From Falsiroseomonas algicola (GTDB lineage: Bacteria; Pseudomonadota; Alphaproteobacteria; Acetobacterales; Acetobacteraceae): DNA of 64,000 nt. Each line of letters begins with the position of its first letter. Positions within the stretch are counted from its first letter, which is position 1. The notes beneath the pieces are model-generated. The model was given only the letters and a program-made list of their open reading frames with translations. It had not been told where the DNA came from and did no database searches. Below are positions 44,736 to 54,368 of the stretch, piece by piece. The stretch spans positions 1 to 64,000 of the forward strand of contig NZ_JAAIKB010000016.1 in NCBI RefSeq assembly GCF_011040385.1, in the 5' to 3' direction. The translations under genes were made by a program, and so were the position numbers.

Positions 44736-45917
44736 TTACCCCGCCGCGATCAGCCGGATCTTCTTCCCGTCCACGCCCAGCGCCACCTTGCCCGCCTTCA
44801 GTGCCAGCGCCGCTTCCCCGAACACGTCCCGCCGCCAGCCATGCAGGGCCGGCACCTCGGTCTCCCCGGCGGCCAGGCGTTCCAGCTCCTCGGAATTGGC
44901 CAGCAGGCGGGGGGCCACGTGATGCTCCTCGCTCTTGGCGGCCAGCAGCACCTTCAGCAGCTGGACCAAGGCGGGGGAGGGGGCGGCCCCGCTCCGCTCC
45001 CGCGGCGCTTCCGGCAGGGCGCTGTCCGGCAGCCCCTTGGCGGCGGTGATGGCGGCCAGCAGGCTCGCGCCGGACTTGCCCTTGGCGAAGCCCTCGGAGA
45101 TGCCGCGCGCCCGCGCCAGATCGTTCACCGTCTCCGGCGCCGTGGCGGCGATTTCCAGCAGGGTTTCGTCCTTCACCAGGCGCTGGCGGGGGATGTTGAC
45201 GCGCTGCGCCTCCTTCTCCCGCCAGGCGGCCGCGGCGCGCAAAATGCCGAGGAAGCGGCGGTTATGGGTGCGCGGCCGCAGCCTCTCCCAGGCCGTCTCT
45301 GGGTCCTGGCGATAGGTCGCGGGATTGGCGAGTTCCGCCATCTCCTCCGCCACCCAGCCATCGCGGCCTTCGCGGGCCAGCTTGCCGGTCAGGCCGGTAT
45401 AGATGAGCCGCAGATGGGTCACGTCGGCCGCGGCGTAGTTGATCTGCGCCGGGGAGAGCGGGCGCGCGGCCCAGTCGCTGAAGCGGTGGGCCTTGTCGAT
45501 CTGCGCATTGGCGAGCGCCCGGGCCAGCTGGTCGTAGCTCACCTGGTCGCCAAAGCCGGCGACCGTCGCCGCCACCTGCGTGTCATAGAGCGGCGTCGGC
45601 ACCGCGCCGAACTTCAGCAGGAAGATCTCCACATCCTGCCGGGCGGCGTGGAACACCTTCACCACGGCCGGGTCGGCCAGCAATTCGCCGAGCGGCGCCA
45701 GGTCGAGCCCCGGCGCCAGCGCATCCACCACCGCGACCTCATGGTCGCCCGCAAGCTGGACGACGCAGAGTTCGGGCCAGTAGGTCCGCTCCCGCATGAA
45801 TTCGGTGTCGACCGTCACGAAGGACTCGGCACGGAGCCGGGTGCACAGCGCGGTGAGGGTCTCGGTATCCGTGATCAGGGCCGGCGCCGCTTCGGCGCCC
45901 GGGGTGCGGCGACTCAT
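44736..45917 (-). CDS. rnd: Ribonuclease D
   Basis: A 393-aa 3'-5' exoribonuclease for tRNA and stable RNA maturation. DEDD motifs are present: FVTVDTEFMRE (Exo I), VFHAARQDVEIFLLKFG (Exo II) and INYAAADVTHLRLIY (Exo III, DEDDy type). One or two HRDC domains follow (PRQRLVKDETLLEIAATAPETVNDLARARGI). The ATG at 45917 begins the conserved part. It is divergent from aspS. Confidence 0.95.
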   Translation of the reverse strand: MSRRTPGAEAAPALITDTETLTALCTRLRAESFVTVDTEFMRERTYWPELCVVQLAGDHEVAVVDALAPGLDLAPLGELLADPAVVKVFHAARQDVEIFLLKFGAVPTPLYDTQVAATVAGFGDQVSYDQLARALANAQIDKAHRFSDWAARPLSPAQINYAAADVTHLRLIYTGLTGKLAREGRDGWVAEEMAELANPATYRQDPETAWERLRPRTHNRRFLGILRAAAAWREKEAQRVNIPRQRLVKDETLLEIAATAPETVNDLARARGISEGFAKGKSGASLLAAITAAKGLPDSALPEAPRERSGAAPSPALVQLLKVLLAAKSEEHHVAPRLLANSEELERLAAGETEVPALHGWRRDVFGEAALALKAGKVALGVDGKKIRLIAAG

Positions 45918-46041
45918 GGAACCCGTGTAGACCCGCGCAACGGCGGGGGGAAGCCACGCCGAGGCCCCGGGGCCCTTGACATCGGGGGGCCGGTGCGGCG
46001 CTTTCGCCCCCGATTCCTCATTTGCTCGCAGGCCCATACCC

Positions 46042-47949
46042 ATGCACGCCTACCGCACCCATACCTGCGGCGCTCTTCGCGCCTCCGATGCCGGCCAGAC
46101 CGTCCGCCTCTCCGGCTGGGTGCACCGGAAGCGGGACCATGGCAGCCTGCTCTTCATCGATCTGCGGGACCATTACGGCCTGACGCAATGCGTGGTGGCC
46201 CAGGGCGCGCCCGGCTTCGCGACGCTGGACGGCGCCCGGCCGGAAAGCGTGGTGACCGTGACCGGGGAGGTCGTGCCGCGGGAGGGTTCGACCATCAACC
46301 CGAAGCTGCCGACCGGCGAGATCGAGCTGCGGGTGAGGGAGGTCTCGGTCCAGTCCGCCGCCGAGGTGCTGCCCATCCAGGTGGCCGGTGAGCAGGAATT
46401 CCCGGAGGACCTCCGCCTCCGCTACCGCTTCATCGATCTGCGGCGGGAGAGGCAGCACCGCAACCTGATGCTCCGCGCCAGCGTCATCGCCAGCATCCGC
46501 CGGCGCATGATCGAGCAGGGCTTCACCGAGTTCCAGACCCCGATCCTGACGGCGAGCAGCCCGGAAGGCGCGCGGGACTTCCTCGTCCCCGCCCGCAACC
46601 ACCCCGGCAAGTTCTACGCGCTGCCGCAGGCCCCGCAGCAGTTCAAGCAGCTGGCGATGGTGGCGGGCTTCGACCGCTACTTCCAGATCGCCCCCTGCTT
46701 CCGGGACGAGGCCAGCCGCGCCGACCGCTCCCCGGGCGAGTTCTACCAGCTCGATTTCGAGATGAGCTTCGTGACGCAGGAAGACGTCTTCGCCGCGATC
46801 GAGCCCGTGCTGGCCGGCGTGTTCGAGGAATTTTCGGCGTATTCCGGCACCAAGCGGGAAGTGACGCCGGCGCCCTTCCCGCGCATCCCCTATGACCAGG
46901 CGATGCTGGAATTCGGCTCGGACAAGCCGGACCTGCGGAACCCGCTGCGCATCGCCGACGTGACCGCGCATTTCGCCGGCGGGTCCTTCGGGCTGTTTGC
47001 CAAGATCGCGGCGGGCGGCGGCGTGGTGCGTGCCATCCCGGCCCCGGGCGCGGCCAGCCAGCCGCGGCGCTTCTTCGACCAGCTCAATGAATGGGCGAGG
47101 GGCGAGGGCGCCGGCGGCCTCGGTTACATGACTTTCCCGGGGAAGGGACTTAGTGCGGCGCGAACCATTACCAGTCCAAATGTTTCGCCCGAAGTCGCAA
47201 GCGCTTTTGCGGAACGAGGCGAAGTCGCGGTGGCTGATTTTGGAGGCCCCATCGCGAAAAACTTGGACCTTCAGCGCATTCTTGCCATTGCGGACGCCCT
47301 CGGCCTGAAGGACGGCGACGCCGTCTTCTTCGCCGCCGGCAAGGCGGATGAAGCCGCCAAGCTCGCCGGCAAGGCCCGCACCCGCATCGGCACGGAGCTC
47401 GGTCTCATCGAGCAGGATTCGTATCGATTCTGCTGGGTCACCGATTTCCCGATGTATGAGCTCAACGAGGAAACCGGCCAGATCGACTTCAGCCACAACC
47501 CCTTCTCCATGCCGCAGGGGGAGCTGGAGGCGCTGAACACGATGAATCCCTTGGATATCAAGGCCTACCAATACGACATCGTCTGCAACGGCATCGAGCT
47601 GAGCTCGGGCGCCATCCGCAACCACCGCCCCGACATCATGCTCCGCGCCTTCGAGATCGCGGGCTACGGCGCCGAGGTCGTGGAACAACGCTTCGGCGGC
47701 ATGCTGAACGCCTTCCGCTACGGCGCCCCCCCCCACGGCGGCTCCGCCCCCGGCATCGACCGCATCGTCATGCTCCTCGCCGATGAACCGAATATTCGTG
47801 AAGTAATTTTGTTTCCTATGAATCAGCAGGCAGAGGACCTGATGATGGGCGCCCCCGCCGCCGTGGAGCCTGCACGGCTGAAGGAGTTGTCGATCAAACT
47901 CGACATCCCGCCCGCGAAGACGGGTGCGGCCGGGCCCAAGGCGTCCTAG
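46042..47949 (+). CDS. aspS: Aspartyl-tRNA synthetase with atypical internal insertion
   Basis: A 635-aa class II synthetase. The N-terminal OB anticodon domain ([32 protein letters not shown]), motif 2 region ([24 protein letters not shown]) and motif 3 ([13 protein letters not shown]) are intact. It is longer than the ~590 residues of E. coli AspRS. The extra sequence is in the GAD insertion domain: between GLGYMTF and GPIAKNL there are 36 residues where I recall about 12 in E. coli. That stretch (about 47135-47260), and smaller ones near 47790-47830, use AT-rich codons unlike the rest. It probably charges tRNA-Asp and perhaps tRNA-Asn. Confidence 0.95.
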   Translation: MHAYRTHTCGALRASDAGQTVRLSGWVHRKRDHGSLLFIDLRDHYGLTQCVVAQGAPGFATLDGARPESVVTVTGEVVPREGSTINPKLPTGEIELRVREVSVQSAAEVLPIQVAGEQEFPEDLRLRYRFIDLRRERQHRNLMLRASVIASIRRRMIEQGFTEFQTPILTASSPEGARDFLVPARNHPGKFYALPQAPQQFKQLAMVAGFDRYFQIAPCFRDEASRADRSPGEFYQLDFEMSFVTQEDVFAAIEPVLAGVFEEFSAYSGTKREVTPAPFPRIPYDQAMLEFGSDKPDLRNPLRIADVTAHFAGGSFGLFAKIAAGGGVVRAIPAPGAASQPRRFFDQLNEWARGEGAGGLGYMTFPGKGLSAARTITSPNVSPEVASAFAERGEVAVADFGGPIAKNLDLQRILAIADALGLKDGDAVFFAAGKADEAAKLAGKARTRIGTELGLIEQDSYRFCWVTDFPMYELNEETGQIDFSHNPFSMPQGELEALNTMNPLDIKAYQYDIVCNGIELSSGAIRNHRPDIMLRAFEIAGYGAEVVEQRFGGMLNAFRYGAPPHGGSAPGIDRIVMLLADEPNIREVILFPMNQQAEDLMMGAPAAVEPARLKELSIKLDIPPAKTGAAGPKAS

Positions 47950-47980
47950 ATTCGAAGCGCCCGCGCTTCCAGGAGCATCC

Positions 47981-48838
47981 ATGGCCCAGCCTCGTCGCCT
48001 CACCCTTGCCGCCGCCTTCTGCCTGCTGGCGGTCCCCGCCTTCGCGCAGGGGCCCGTTACTGCCGGGCCCAGGGCGGGCGTCAGCGAGGAGGCGCTGTCG
48101 GCCGGCATCGCCCGCATGGTGGCACACCGCGCCGCCTACCGGCTGGACCTGGGTGAGGCCCGCAACTCCGGCATCGCCGCCGTCCGCGGCGCCATGGTCT
48201 TCGACGTGGCCGATGCCTGCGAGGGCTGGGCCACCCGCCAGCGCATGACCATGACGGTCACGGATCGCGACGGGCAGGAGATCGAGACCGTCTCCGACTA
48301 CGCGACCTATGAGGCGAAGGACAATTCGCGCCTCCGCTTCTCCCTGACGCAGACCACCCAGGGGGCCGTCAGCTCGCGCGTCTCCGGCGAGGCTGAACTG
48401 AACCCCGATGGCTCCGGCACCATTCGCTACGCCGAACCCGCGGGGAAGGAGGAGGCTCTGCCGACCGGCACCCTGCTGCCCATGCGGCACACGGTGCTGG
48501 CCGTGGAGGCTGCGCGCGCCGGCCGCCGCCTGCTCGCCGCGCCGCTCTTCGACGGCACCTCGGATGAGGGGCCGCAGGACACCACGACGATCATCTCCGC
48601 CTGGACCGCCGCCAGCGGTTCGCCGCGCCTGCCGATGATGGCGGGCCAGGCCTCCGGGCGCATGCGCATCGCCTTCTTCGAGCGTGGCGCCGGCGCCAAT
48701 GGCGCCTCCCAGCCGGAATACGAGGTCGGGCTGCGCTATTTCGAGAATGGCGTGGCGGACGAGATCATCATGGATTTCGGCGAATTCTCCGTCTCCGGCC
48801 AGGCGCTGGAGCTGAGCGCGCTGCCGGCGGGTTGCTGA
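47981..48838 (+). CDS. EipB/DUF1849 family periplasmic envelope protein
   Basis: A 285-aa exported protein with a signal peptide (MAQPRRLTLAAAFCLLAVPAFAQ). The DUF1849 core is seen as MVAHRAAYRLDLGEARNSGIAAVRGAMVFDVADACEGWATRQRM, a spiral beta structure in Brucella EipB. Cys in DACEGW and the C-terminal PAGC probably form the conserved disulfide. EipB maintains cell-envelope integrity in alphaproteobacteria. The start at 47981 has AGGAG six bases upstream; it follows aspS by 31 bases. Confidence 0.88.
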   Translation: MAQPRRLTLAAAFCLLAVPAFAQGPVTAGPRAGVSEEALSAGIARMVAHRAAYRLDLGEARNSGIAAVRGAMVFDVADACEGWATRQRMTMTVTDRDGQEIETVSDYATYEAKDNSRLRFSLTQTTQGAVSSRVSGEAELNPDGSGTIRYAEPAGKEEALPTGTLLPMRHTVLAVEAARAGRRLLAAPLFDGTSDEGPQDTTTIISAWTAASGSPRLPMMAGQASGRMRIAFFERGAGANGASQPEYEVGLRYFENGVADEIIMDFGEFSVSGQALELSALPAGC

Positions 48839-50047
48839 TCAGGCCACCCGGCTCGGCATGCCCCCCTCCGGCGCCCAATCCGGTGCCGGGGCGTGGGGTC
48901 GGGCCGCAGGCGCCGGCGCGGTAGCGGGCTGCGCCGACAGCCGCTTCTCGGCGTTGCGGGCCAGCCGGCGCGACGGCACCTCCACCAGCCAGTACATCGG
49001 CAGGGCCACCATCAGGGACAGCACCGTCCCGAGGGCGGCGAGCGCTTCCGGGCGCCATTCGTCGTGCAGCGCATGCATGGTCGCCACCAGCACCGGCACA
49101 TGGACGAGGTAGAGGCTGAAGGAAATGGCGCCGAGCGCCACCAGCGCCGGCGACCGCAGCCCATCCCGCAGCCATCCCGGCTGCCGCGCCATCACGATCA
49201 GCAGCACCGAGGCCGCATAGACCGCAAGGTCCGACGCCATGCTGAACAGCGCCAGCGTCGCCAGCCCGGCGGCCACCATGCCGTGGCTTCGCAGCCGCGG
49301 CACATCCTGCCCGAAGGCGAGCGCCAACACCGCCCCGGCGCCGAGGCCGCCGCTGAAATAGAGGCTGGCCGCGACCGTGCTGTGCAACTGCGGGCCGAGC
49401 AGCACGCGATTTTCCGTCGCGCCGCCCATGATGCCGATCGCCATCAGCGCCAGCACCGCCGCTACGAACAACCCGACCCGGCCGCGGAACAGCAGCACCA
49501 GGGGCAGCAGCAGCGAAAGCCGCCACTCATGCACCAGCGACCACAGCACGACGTTGAGCCGCATGTCGTCATTGTCGGCGAGCAGCGCGATGTTGGAGAC
49601 GACCTGACCCATCGTCGGCGGCTCGAGCCAGGTGAAGAGGCTGCGTTCGCGCCACTCCGCTGGCAGAGTCGGCTCCGCGAAGGCGGCGTAGAGCGCGACG
49701 GACAGCAGCACGGACACCGCGACGGGCAGCCCGAGCCGGATGGTACGCTGCGCGGCGAAGGCGCCGAGGCCCGGCGACCCGTTGCGCAGCAGCGCGCGGG
49801 TCAGCACATAGCCGGACAGCACGAAGAAGAAGAGGACGGCCGGCCTGCCCATCTCGACGATGCGCAGCGGCGTCAGCTGAGTCAGCGTGTAGCGCAGCCA
49901 TCCGGCGCCGGTGATCGCAGGCGTTTCGTAGCGCGGGATGAGCTGAAGCGCGTGATGGATGAGCACCGCGAAGGCGGCCAGGCCCCGAAGGGCGTCAAGT
50001 TCCTCCAGCCGGTCCGCCGGCCGTTCAGTGCGGAGTTCTTGTTGCAT
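48839..50047 (-). CDS. Acyltransferase 3 family membrane protein
   Basis: A 402-aa protein with ~10 TM helices. It begins with the family signature RLEELDALRGLAAFAVLIHH (catalytic-type His), followed by GRPAVLFFFVLSGYVLTRALLR and late SFSLYLVHVPVLVATM. Such enzymes O-acetylate or succinylate surface glycans and lipids. The C-terminal tail is Pro/Ala-rich. Its stop abuts the EipB stop (convergent). No glycan-synthesis genes are nearby, so the acceptor is unknown. Confidence 0.9.
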   Translation of the reverse strand: MQQELRTERPADRLEELDALRGLAAFAVLIHHALQLIPRYETPAITGAGWLRYTLTQLTPLRIVEMGRPAVLFFFVLSGYVLTRALLRNGSPGLGAFAAQRTIRLGLPVAVSVLLSVALYAAFAEPTLPAEWRERSLFTWLEPPTMGQVVSNIALLADNDDMRLNVVLWSLVHEWRLSLLLPLVLLFRGRVGLFVAAVLALMAIGIMGGATENRVLLGPQLHSTVAASLYFSGGLGAGAVLALAFGQDVPRLRSHGMVAAGLATLALFSMASDLAVYAASVLLIVMARQPGWLRDGLRSPALVALGAISFSLYLVHVPVLVATMHALHDEWRPEALAALGTVLSLMVALPMYWLVEVPSRRLARNAEKRLSAQPATAPAPAARPHAPAPDWAPEGGMPSRVA

Positions 50048-50188
50048 CGGCGTTTCCCCAGGGTTGTTGGAGGCGGGGCAGGCCGATCAGGGTCAAGGCG
50101 GCGACATGGCGGGCTGGCATCCGTTGGGCGGCGCGGGGAAAACTCCCTGCGAGCCTCGATGGTTCCAGCCCGCACTCAACTTCCTTCT

Positions 50189-51193
50189 TCAACAGGCGTC
50201 GAAGATCGCCTGGATCGCATCCCGCTCCCGCGTCCGGGTCAGGGCCAGCATCAGCAGCACCCGCGCCTTCTGCGGCGTCAGGTTGTCCGCGTTCAGGAAG
50301 CCCTCCTGCTGGTAGCGCTTCGCGGGGAAGGTGCGGCCCGACATGGCGCGGGAGGAGAGCACCACGCTGCACCCCGCCGCCATGGCTTCCGCCAGCGCCG
50401 TGCGCTCCGCCGGCGTGGTGAAGCCCGGCGCGAAGGCCGCGGCCACGATCCCCTGTGCGCCGGCCTGCAGGAAGGCCTTCACCGCCACGCCATCGCCGCC
50501 GGCGACGGAATAGATCACGTCGACGCGCGGCGGCGTCGCCATCCCCGCCACGTCGAAGCGCTTCTCCGGCGCCAGCACGCGCATCGGCCGGCGCCAATAG
50601 GTGATGCGGTCGGCATCCGCGTGGCCGAGCACGCCGACATCGGGGCTGCGGAAGGTCTGCATCCGGCCGGTCGAGGTCTTGGTCACCTCCCGCGCCGCCT
50701 GGATCTCATCGTTCAGCACCACGAGGGCGCCCATGCCGCGGCTGTCGGGATGCCCCGCCACGCGCACCGCCTTCACCAGATTCATGTGCCCGTCGGTGGA
50801 GAGCCCAGTGAAGGGCCGCTGCGCCCCGGTCACCACGATCGGGATGTCGCTCGGCACCGTGAGGGACAGGAAGTAGGCCGTCTCCTCCAGCGTCGCCGTC
50901 CCGTGGGTGACGACGATGCCGTCCAGGTCCGGGTGCTCCGCCTGCAGCGCCGCAATGCGCGCCAGCAGCGCCTGCCAGTCGGACCAGCCGACGGCGGTGG
51001 AGGGGATGGCGGAGTGCAGGACGGGGATCACCTCCGCCACCTGCTGCAGCACGGGGAGGCCCGCGACCAGCTGTTCCGCATTCAGGATCGGACGGCCGGA
51101 GGAGGCGTAGTCCTGCACATCCAGCGGATCGAGCCCCTGGGAGGCGATGGTGCCCCCCGTCCCGATCACGGCGACCTTGGGCAGCCGGCTCAT
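50189..51193 (-). CDS. Asparaginase-family amidohydrolase with altered catalytic motif
   Basis: A 334-aa protein with the L-asparaginase fold: VAVIGTGGTIASQG (first catalytic Thr ~15), the second motif GIVVTHGTATLEETAYFL (Thr99), VVTGAQRP, STDGHMNLVKAVRVAG (Lys) and the C-terminal effector-like domain. In type I/II asparaginases the second motif is HGTDT; here Asp is Ala100. It may therefore act on another amide or glutamyl substrate, or be weakly active. No signal peptide is seen, so it is cytoplasmic. It overlaps the thioesterase gene by 4 bases. Confidence 0.87.
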   Translation of the reverse strand: MSRLPKVAVIGTGGTIASQGLDPLDVQDYASSGRPILNAEQLVAGLPVLQQVAEVIPVLHSAIPSTAVGWSDWQALLARIAALQAEHPDLDGIVVTHGTATLEETAYFLSLTVPSDIPIVVTGAQRPFTGLSTDGHMNLVKAVRVAGHPDSRGMGALVVLNDEIQAAREVTKTSTGRMQTFRSPDVGVLGHADADRITYWRRPMRVLAPEKRFDVAGMATPPRVDVIYSVAGGDGVAVKAFLQAGAQGIVAAAFAPGFTTPAERTALAEAMAAGCSVVLSSRAMSGRTFPAKRYQQEGFLNADNLTPQKARVLLMLALTRTRERDAIQAIFDAC

Positions 51194-51621
51194 GCAACGT
51201 CTCCTTCGACGACGGCGGTGGTGAGGCGCGAGACGCAGGCGAGCTTGCCGTCCGCGCGCCGGATCTCGGTCTGCCAGACCTGGGTGCGGCGGCCCGTATG
51301 CAGCGGGCGGCAGATGGCGGTCACGATCTGGCCCTTCGGCACGCCGGCCAGGTGGTTGGCGTTGACCTCCAGCCCCACCGCGATCTGGCCATCCGGCAGG
51401 GTCATGATGCTGGCGATGGAGCCCAGCGTCTCCGACAGCACGACGCTGGCGCCGCCATGCAGCAGGCCGAAGGGCTGGGCGGTGCGGTGGTCCACCGGCA
51501 TCTCCCCATGCACCGCATCCTCCGTGATGCGGGTGACGCGGATGCCGAGATGGGCGGAGAGGCTGCCCGCCGACCGTTCGTTGATCTGTTCCGGTGTCCA
51601 GTCACGCTTCCAGAGAGCCAT
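51190..51621 (-). CDS. Hotdog-fold acyl-CoA thioesterase (PaaI/EntH-like)
   Basis: A 143-aa protein: HLGIRVTRITEDAVHGEMPVDHRTAQPFGLLHGGASVVLSETLGSIASI contains the hotdog HGG motif and the Glu of the 4HBT-II active site. VGLEVNANHL and TGRRTQVWQTEI are typical family strands. It hydrolyses aryl- or acyl-CoA thioesters; the substrate is unknown. Translational coupling with the asparaginase-like gene (ATGA) suggests one operon. Confidence 0.9.
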   Translation of the reverse strand: MALWKRDWTPEQINERSAGSLSAHLGIRVTRITEDAVHGEMPVDHRTAQPFGLLHGGASVVLSETLGSIASIMTLPDGQIAVGLEVNANHLAGVPKGQIVTAICRPLHTGRRTQVWQTEIRRADGKLACVSRLTTAVVEGDVA

Positions 51622-51651
51622 GCCGCCAACCCGCGCCGTGAAGGCGCGCAG

Positions 51652-53139
51652 TCAGCGCGGCCAGCGATCCGTGGTCAAGGCCGTGTCCCTGTCCGACCTC
51701 GACCGCCGAACTTGCGCGCGGCGCCTTCGGCCAAACAGGGCCACTTGGGTGGTCAACCCGCCGGCGCGGGAGAGCCGCGTCCAGCGTGCCAGCATCAGCC
51801 CCGCCACGATGAAGAGCCCGGTGGCCAGGCCGATCCAGAGGCCGATGGGCCCGAGGCCGGCCGGGAAGGCCAGCGCGATCCCGACCGGCAGGCCGATCAC
51901 CCAGTAGCCGAGCCCCGCCAGCAGCATCGGTACGCGCGCATCCTTCAGCCCGCGCAGCGCGCCGGCCGCCACCGCCTGCACGCCATCCGCCAACTGGAAC
52001 AGCCCGGCCACCAGCAGCAACGTCGCGGCAAGTTCAGCCGTCTCCGCGGCACCGGGATTGGCGGCGTCCAGGAACAGCCAGGCGATCGGCCGCCCCGCCA
52101 GCACCAGCAGGGCCGCCGCCAGCGCCATGAACCCCGCCCCGAAGCCGATCGCGACCCAGCCCGCCCGGGCCGCCGCCACGGGCCGACCGGCGCCCGTGGC
52201 AAGCCCGACCCGCGCCGTCGCCGCCTGGCCGATGCCCATCGGCACCATGAAGGTCATGGCCGCCACCTGCACCGCGATGGCATGCGCCGCGACGGCCAGC
52301 GCGCCCATCCAGCCCATGGCGAGGGCGGCGGCGGAGAAGACCGTGATCTCCAGCGCCATGGCGCCGGCAATCGGCAGGCCGATCGCCACCACCTCCCGCA
52401 GCCGGCTGGCATCGAAGCGCCAAAGCCGGCCGAAGAGGTGGTAGCGCCGCAGCCGCCGGTCCCGCGTGATCATCGCCACGAGGCCCGCCAGCATGGCGAG
52501 GTTGCAGAGCGCGGAGGCGAGGCCCGCCCCCGCCACGCCCAGCGCCGGCAAGCCCGCCGCGCCATGGATCAGCGCGTAGTTCAGGGGCACGTTGAGCGCG
52601 ATGCCGAAGCCGGAGACGACCAGCGCCGCATTCGGCCGCTGCTCGGCGGCGAGAAACCCGCGCAGCACGATGAAGCCGCAGAACAGCGGCATGCCCCACA
52701 TCATGGCCCGCACATAGTCCGACGCCAGCGCGGCCAGCGCCGGCTCCTGCCCCAGCGCCAGCAGCACGGCTTCCGTGTTCCAGAGCAGGAGCCAGGTCGG
52801 GATGGTGCCGGCCGCGACAGCCCAGAAGGCGGCGCGGACGTCGCGGCGCATGCCGCGGAGATGCCCGCGGCCCCGGCCGCGCGTCTGCGCGGTCAGCGGT
52901 GCGGCCGCCAGCGCCAGGCCGAAGGTGGGCGCCAGCGCCGCGAAGTAGAGGTTGCTGCCGAGCGTCGCCGCCGCCAGTTCCAGCGTGCCGACCCGGCCCA
53001 GGAACAGCGAATCGGTCAGGCCCAGCGCGAACTGGCTGAGATTGGTCAGCACCAGCGGCCAGGCCAGCGCCAGCATGGCCCGCCATTCGGCGCGGCCCGT
53101 CCCCCGTGTCGCGGCATTCCCATCCATGCGGCGGGGCAT
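51652..53139 (-). CDS. MATE family efflux transporter
   Basis: A 495-aa protein with 12 TM helices: MLALAWPLVLTNLSQFALGLTDSLFLGRVGTLELAAATLGSNLYFAAL is the conserved N-terminal bundle, and PLNYALIHGAAGLPALGVAGAGLASAL the mid-protein MATE segment. NorM-like pumps exchange Na+ or H+ for cationic drugs. A basic C-terminal tail (GRRRRAQVRRSRSDRD) is unusual. The start could be 53139 or 53127. The upstream region shared with the divergent hydrolase gene holds a tandem repeat. Confidence 0.93.
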   Translation of the reverse strand: MPRRMDGNAATRGTGRAEWRAMLALAWPLVLTNLSQFALGLTDSLFLGRVGTLELAAATLGSNLYFAALAPTFGLALAAAPLTAQTRGRGRGHLRGMRRDVRAAFWAVAAGTIPTWLLLWNTEAVLLALGQEPALAALASDYVRAMMWGMPLFCGFIVLRGFLAAEQRPNAALVVSGFGIALNVPLNYALIHGAAGLPALGVAGAGLASALCNLAMLAGLVAMITRDRRLRRYHLFGRLWRFDASRLREVVAIGLPIAGAMALEITVFSAAALAMGWMGALAVAAHAIAVQVAAMTFMVPMGIGQAATARVGLATGAGRPVAAARAGWVAIGFGAGFMALAAALLVLAGRPIAWLFLDAANPGAAETAELAATLLLVAGLFQLADGVQAVAAGALRGLKDARVPMLLAGLGYWVIGLPVGIALAFPAGLGPIGLWIGLATGLFIVAGLMLARWTRLSRAGGLTTQVALFGRRRRAQVRRSRSDRDTALTTDRWPR

Positions 53140-53163
53140 AGCCGGTCCCGCGCGGCCTGTCGC

Positions 53164-53243
53164 ATGACGTCGCGTGACGACGCGCGTGACGTCGCGTGAC
53201 GACGCGCGTGACGACGCGCGTGACGGCGCGCGTGACGACGCGC
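53164..53243. repeat. Short tandem repeat in the divergent intergenic region
   Basis: Seven units beginning GTGACG follow each other with lengths 10, 12, 10, 12, 12, 12 and 12 bases (GTGACGTCGC and GTGACGACGCGC types). The units contain overlapping half-dyads (TGACGTC, GACGCGCGTC). The array lies 25-104 bases before the MATE start and ~80 bases before the hydrolase start. Confidence 0.88.
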
Positions 53244-53324
53244 ATCACGGTGTGCGGACCGTGCTTGGGGCGGCGCCAGGGCTGCGCTTAGGATGCGGGC
53301 AACAGACCCGGAGACACGGCTCCC

Positions 53325-54368
53325 ATGAAGCGACGCAACATCCTGGCCGCACCCGCCCTCGTGGCCGGCGCTGCCGCCCTGCCGGGCACCGCCCAGGCCC
53401 AGCCCCGCATCGTCACCGAGGAATTCATGGTGCCGGCGACCGATGGCCCCGGGGGGACAGGGGGGGAGATCTTCGTCCGCAACAAGCGGCCGGACGGGCT
53501 CGCGGCCTCCGCCAGCCGCACGATCCTCTTCGTGCATGGCGCGACCTATCCCGCGCATTCCGCCTTCGACCTGCCGCTCGGCGGCCTGTCCTGGATGGAC
53601 TACATCGCGGGCCGCGGCTTCGATGTCTGGTGCATGGATTTGCGCGGCTATGGCCGCAGCACCCGCCCCGCCGCCATGTCCCAGCCGCCGGAAGCCAATC
53701 CGCCGCTGATGAAGGGGGAACAGGCGGTGGCCGACATCGCCGCGGTCTCCGCCTTCGTGCGCAGCCGCCGGTCCCTGCAGAAGCTGGTCCATATGGGCTG
53801 GTCCTGGGGCACCTCGCTCATGGGCCGCTTCGCCGCCGACAACCCCGCGCTGGTGGAGCGCCTGGTGCTCTACGCGCCGGTCTGGCTGCGGGAGAAGGCG
53901 GATGGGCCGGCGCCGACGCTCGGCGCCTATCGCAGCGTGACCCAGGCGCAGGCGCGGGAACGCTGGCTGGCCGGCGTGCCGGAGGGGAAGCGGGACGCGC
54001 TGATCCCGCCGGGCTGGTTCGAGCATTGGGCCGGCGTCACCTGGGCGAGCGATCCGGAGGGGCTGCGCCAGAACCCCTCCGTGCTGCGGGCGCCGAACGG
54101 ATCGCAGTCCGATTCCTGGGAGTTCTGGCGGGCGGACCGGCCCTTCTACGACCCCGCCAAGATCACCGCGCCGACGCTGCTGGTGGTGGCGGAATGGGAC
54201 CAGGACACGCCGCCTGGCCTGGCCGTCGCGCTGTTCCCGAAGCTCACCAACAGCCCGGGCAAGCGCCTGGTCCTGCTGGGGGAGGGCACGCATACCATCA
54301 TGATGGAGCGCAACCGCGGCACGCTGTTCCAGGCCGTGCAGGTGTTTCTCGAAGAAGCGCCGGCCTGA
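53325..54368 (+). CDS. Exported alpha/beta hydrolase
   Basis: A 347-aa protein with a signal peptide MKRRNILAAPALVAGAAALPGTAQAQ; the twin-basic start could allow Tat export. The hydrolase fold shows ILFVHGATYPAHSAF (oxyanion region), DVWCMDLRGYGRST, the nucleophile elbow VHMGWSWGTSLMGRF (Ser), VVAEWDQDTPP (Asp) and a final GEGTHTIMME (His). The triad is complete. The substrate is unknown; the small exported protein downstream is on the same strand. Confidence 0.88.
   Translation: MKRRNILAAPALVAGAAALPGTAQAQPRIVTEEFMVPATDGPGGTGGEIFVRNKRPDGLAASASRTILFVHGATYPAHSAFDLPLGGLSWMDYIAGRGFDVWCMDLRGYGRSTRPAAMSQPPEANPPLMKGEQAVADIAAVSAFVRSRRSLQKLVHMGWSWGTSLMGRFAADNPALVERLVLYAPVWLREKADGPAPTLGAYRSVTQAQARERWLAGVPEGKRDALIPPGWFEHWAGVTWASDPEGLRQNPSVLRAPNGSQSDSWEFWRADRPFYDPAKITAPTLLVVAEWDQDTPPGLAVALFPKLTNSPGKRLVLLGEGTHTIMMERNRGTLFQAVQVFLEEAPA

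Noticed and set aside
48893-51907. A 1004-codon open frame on the plus strand
   Set aside because: It runs antisense to the acyltransferase, asparaginase-like and thioesterase genes, is very rich in Arg/His/Gln/Pro and has no family pattern; high GC makes such shadow frames.
53164-53243. CRISPR or integron attachment array
   Set aside because: Units are only 10-12 bases with no spacers and no cas or integrase gene nearby.
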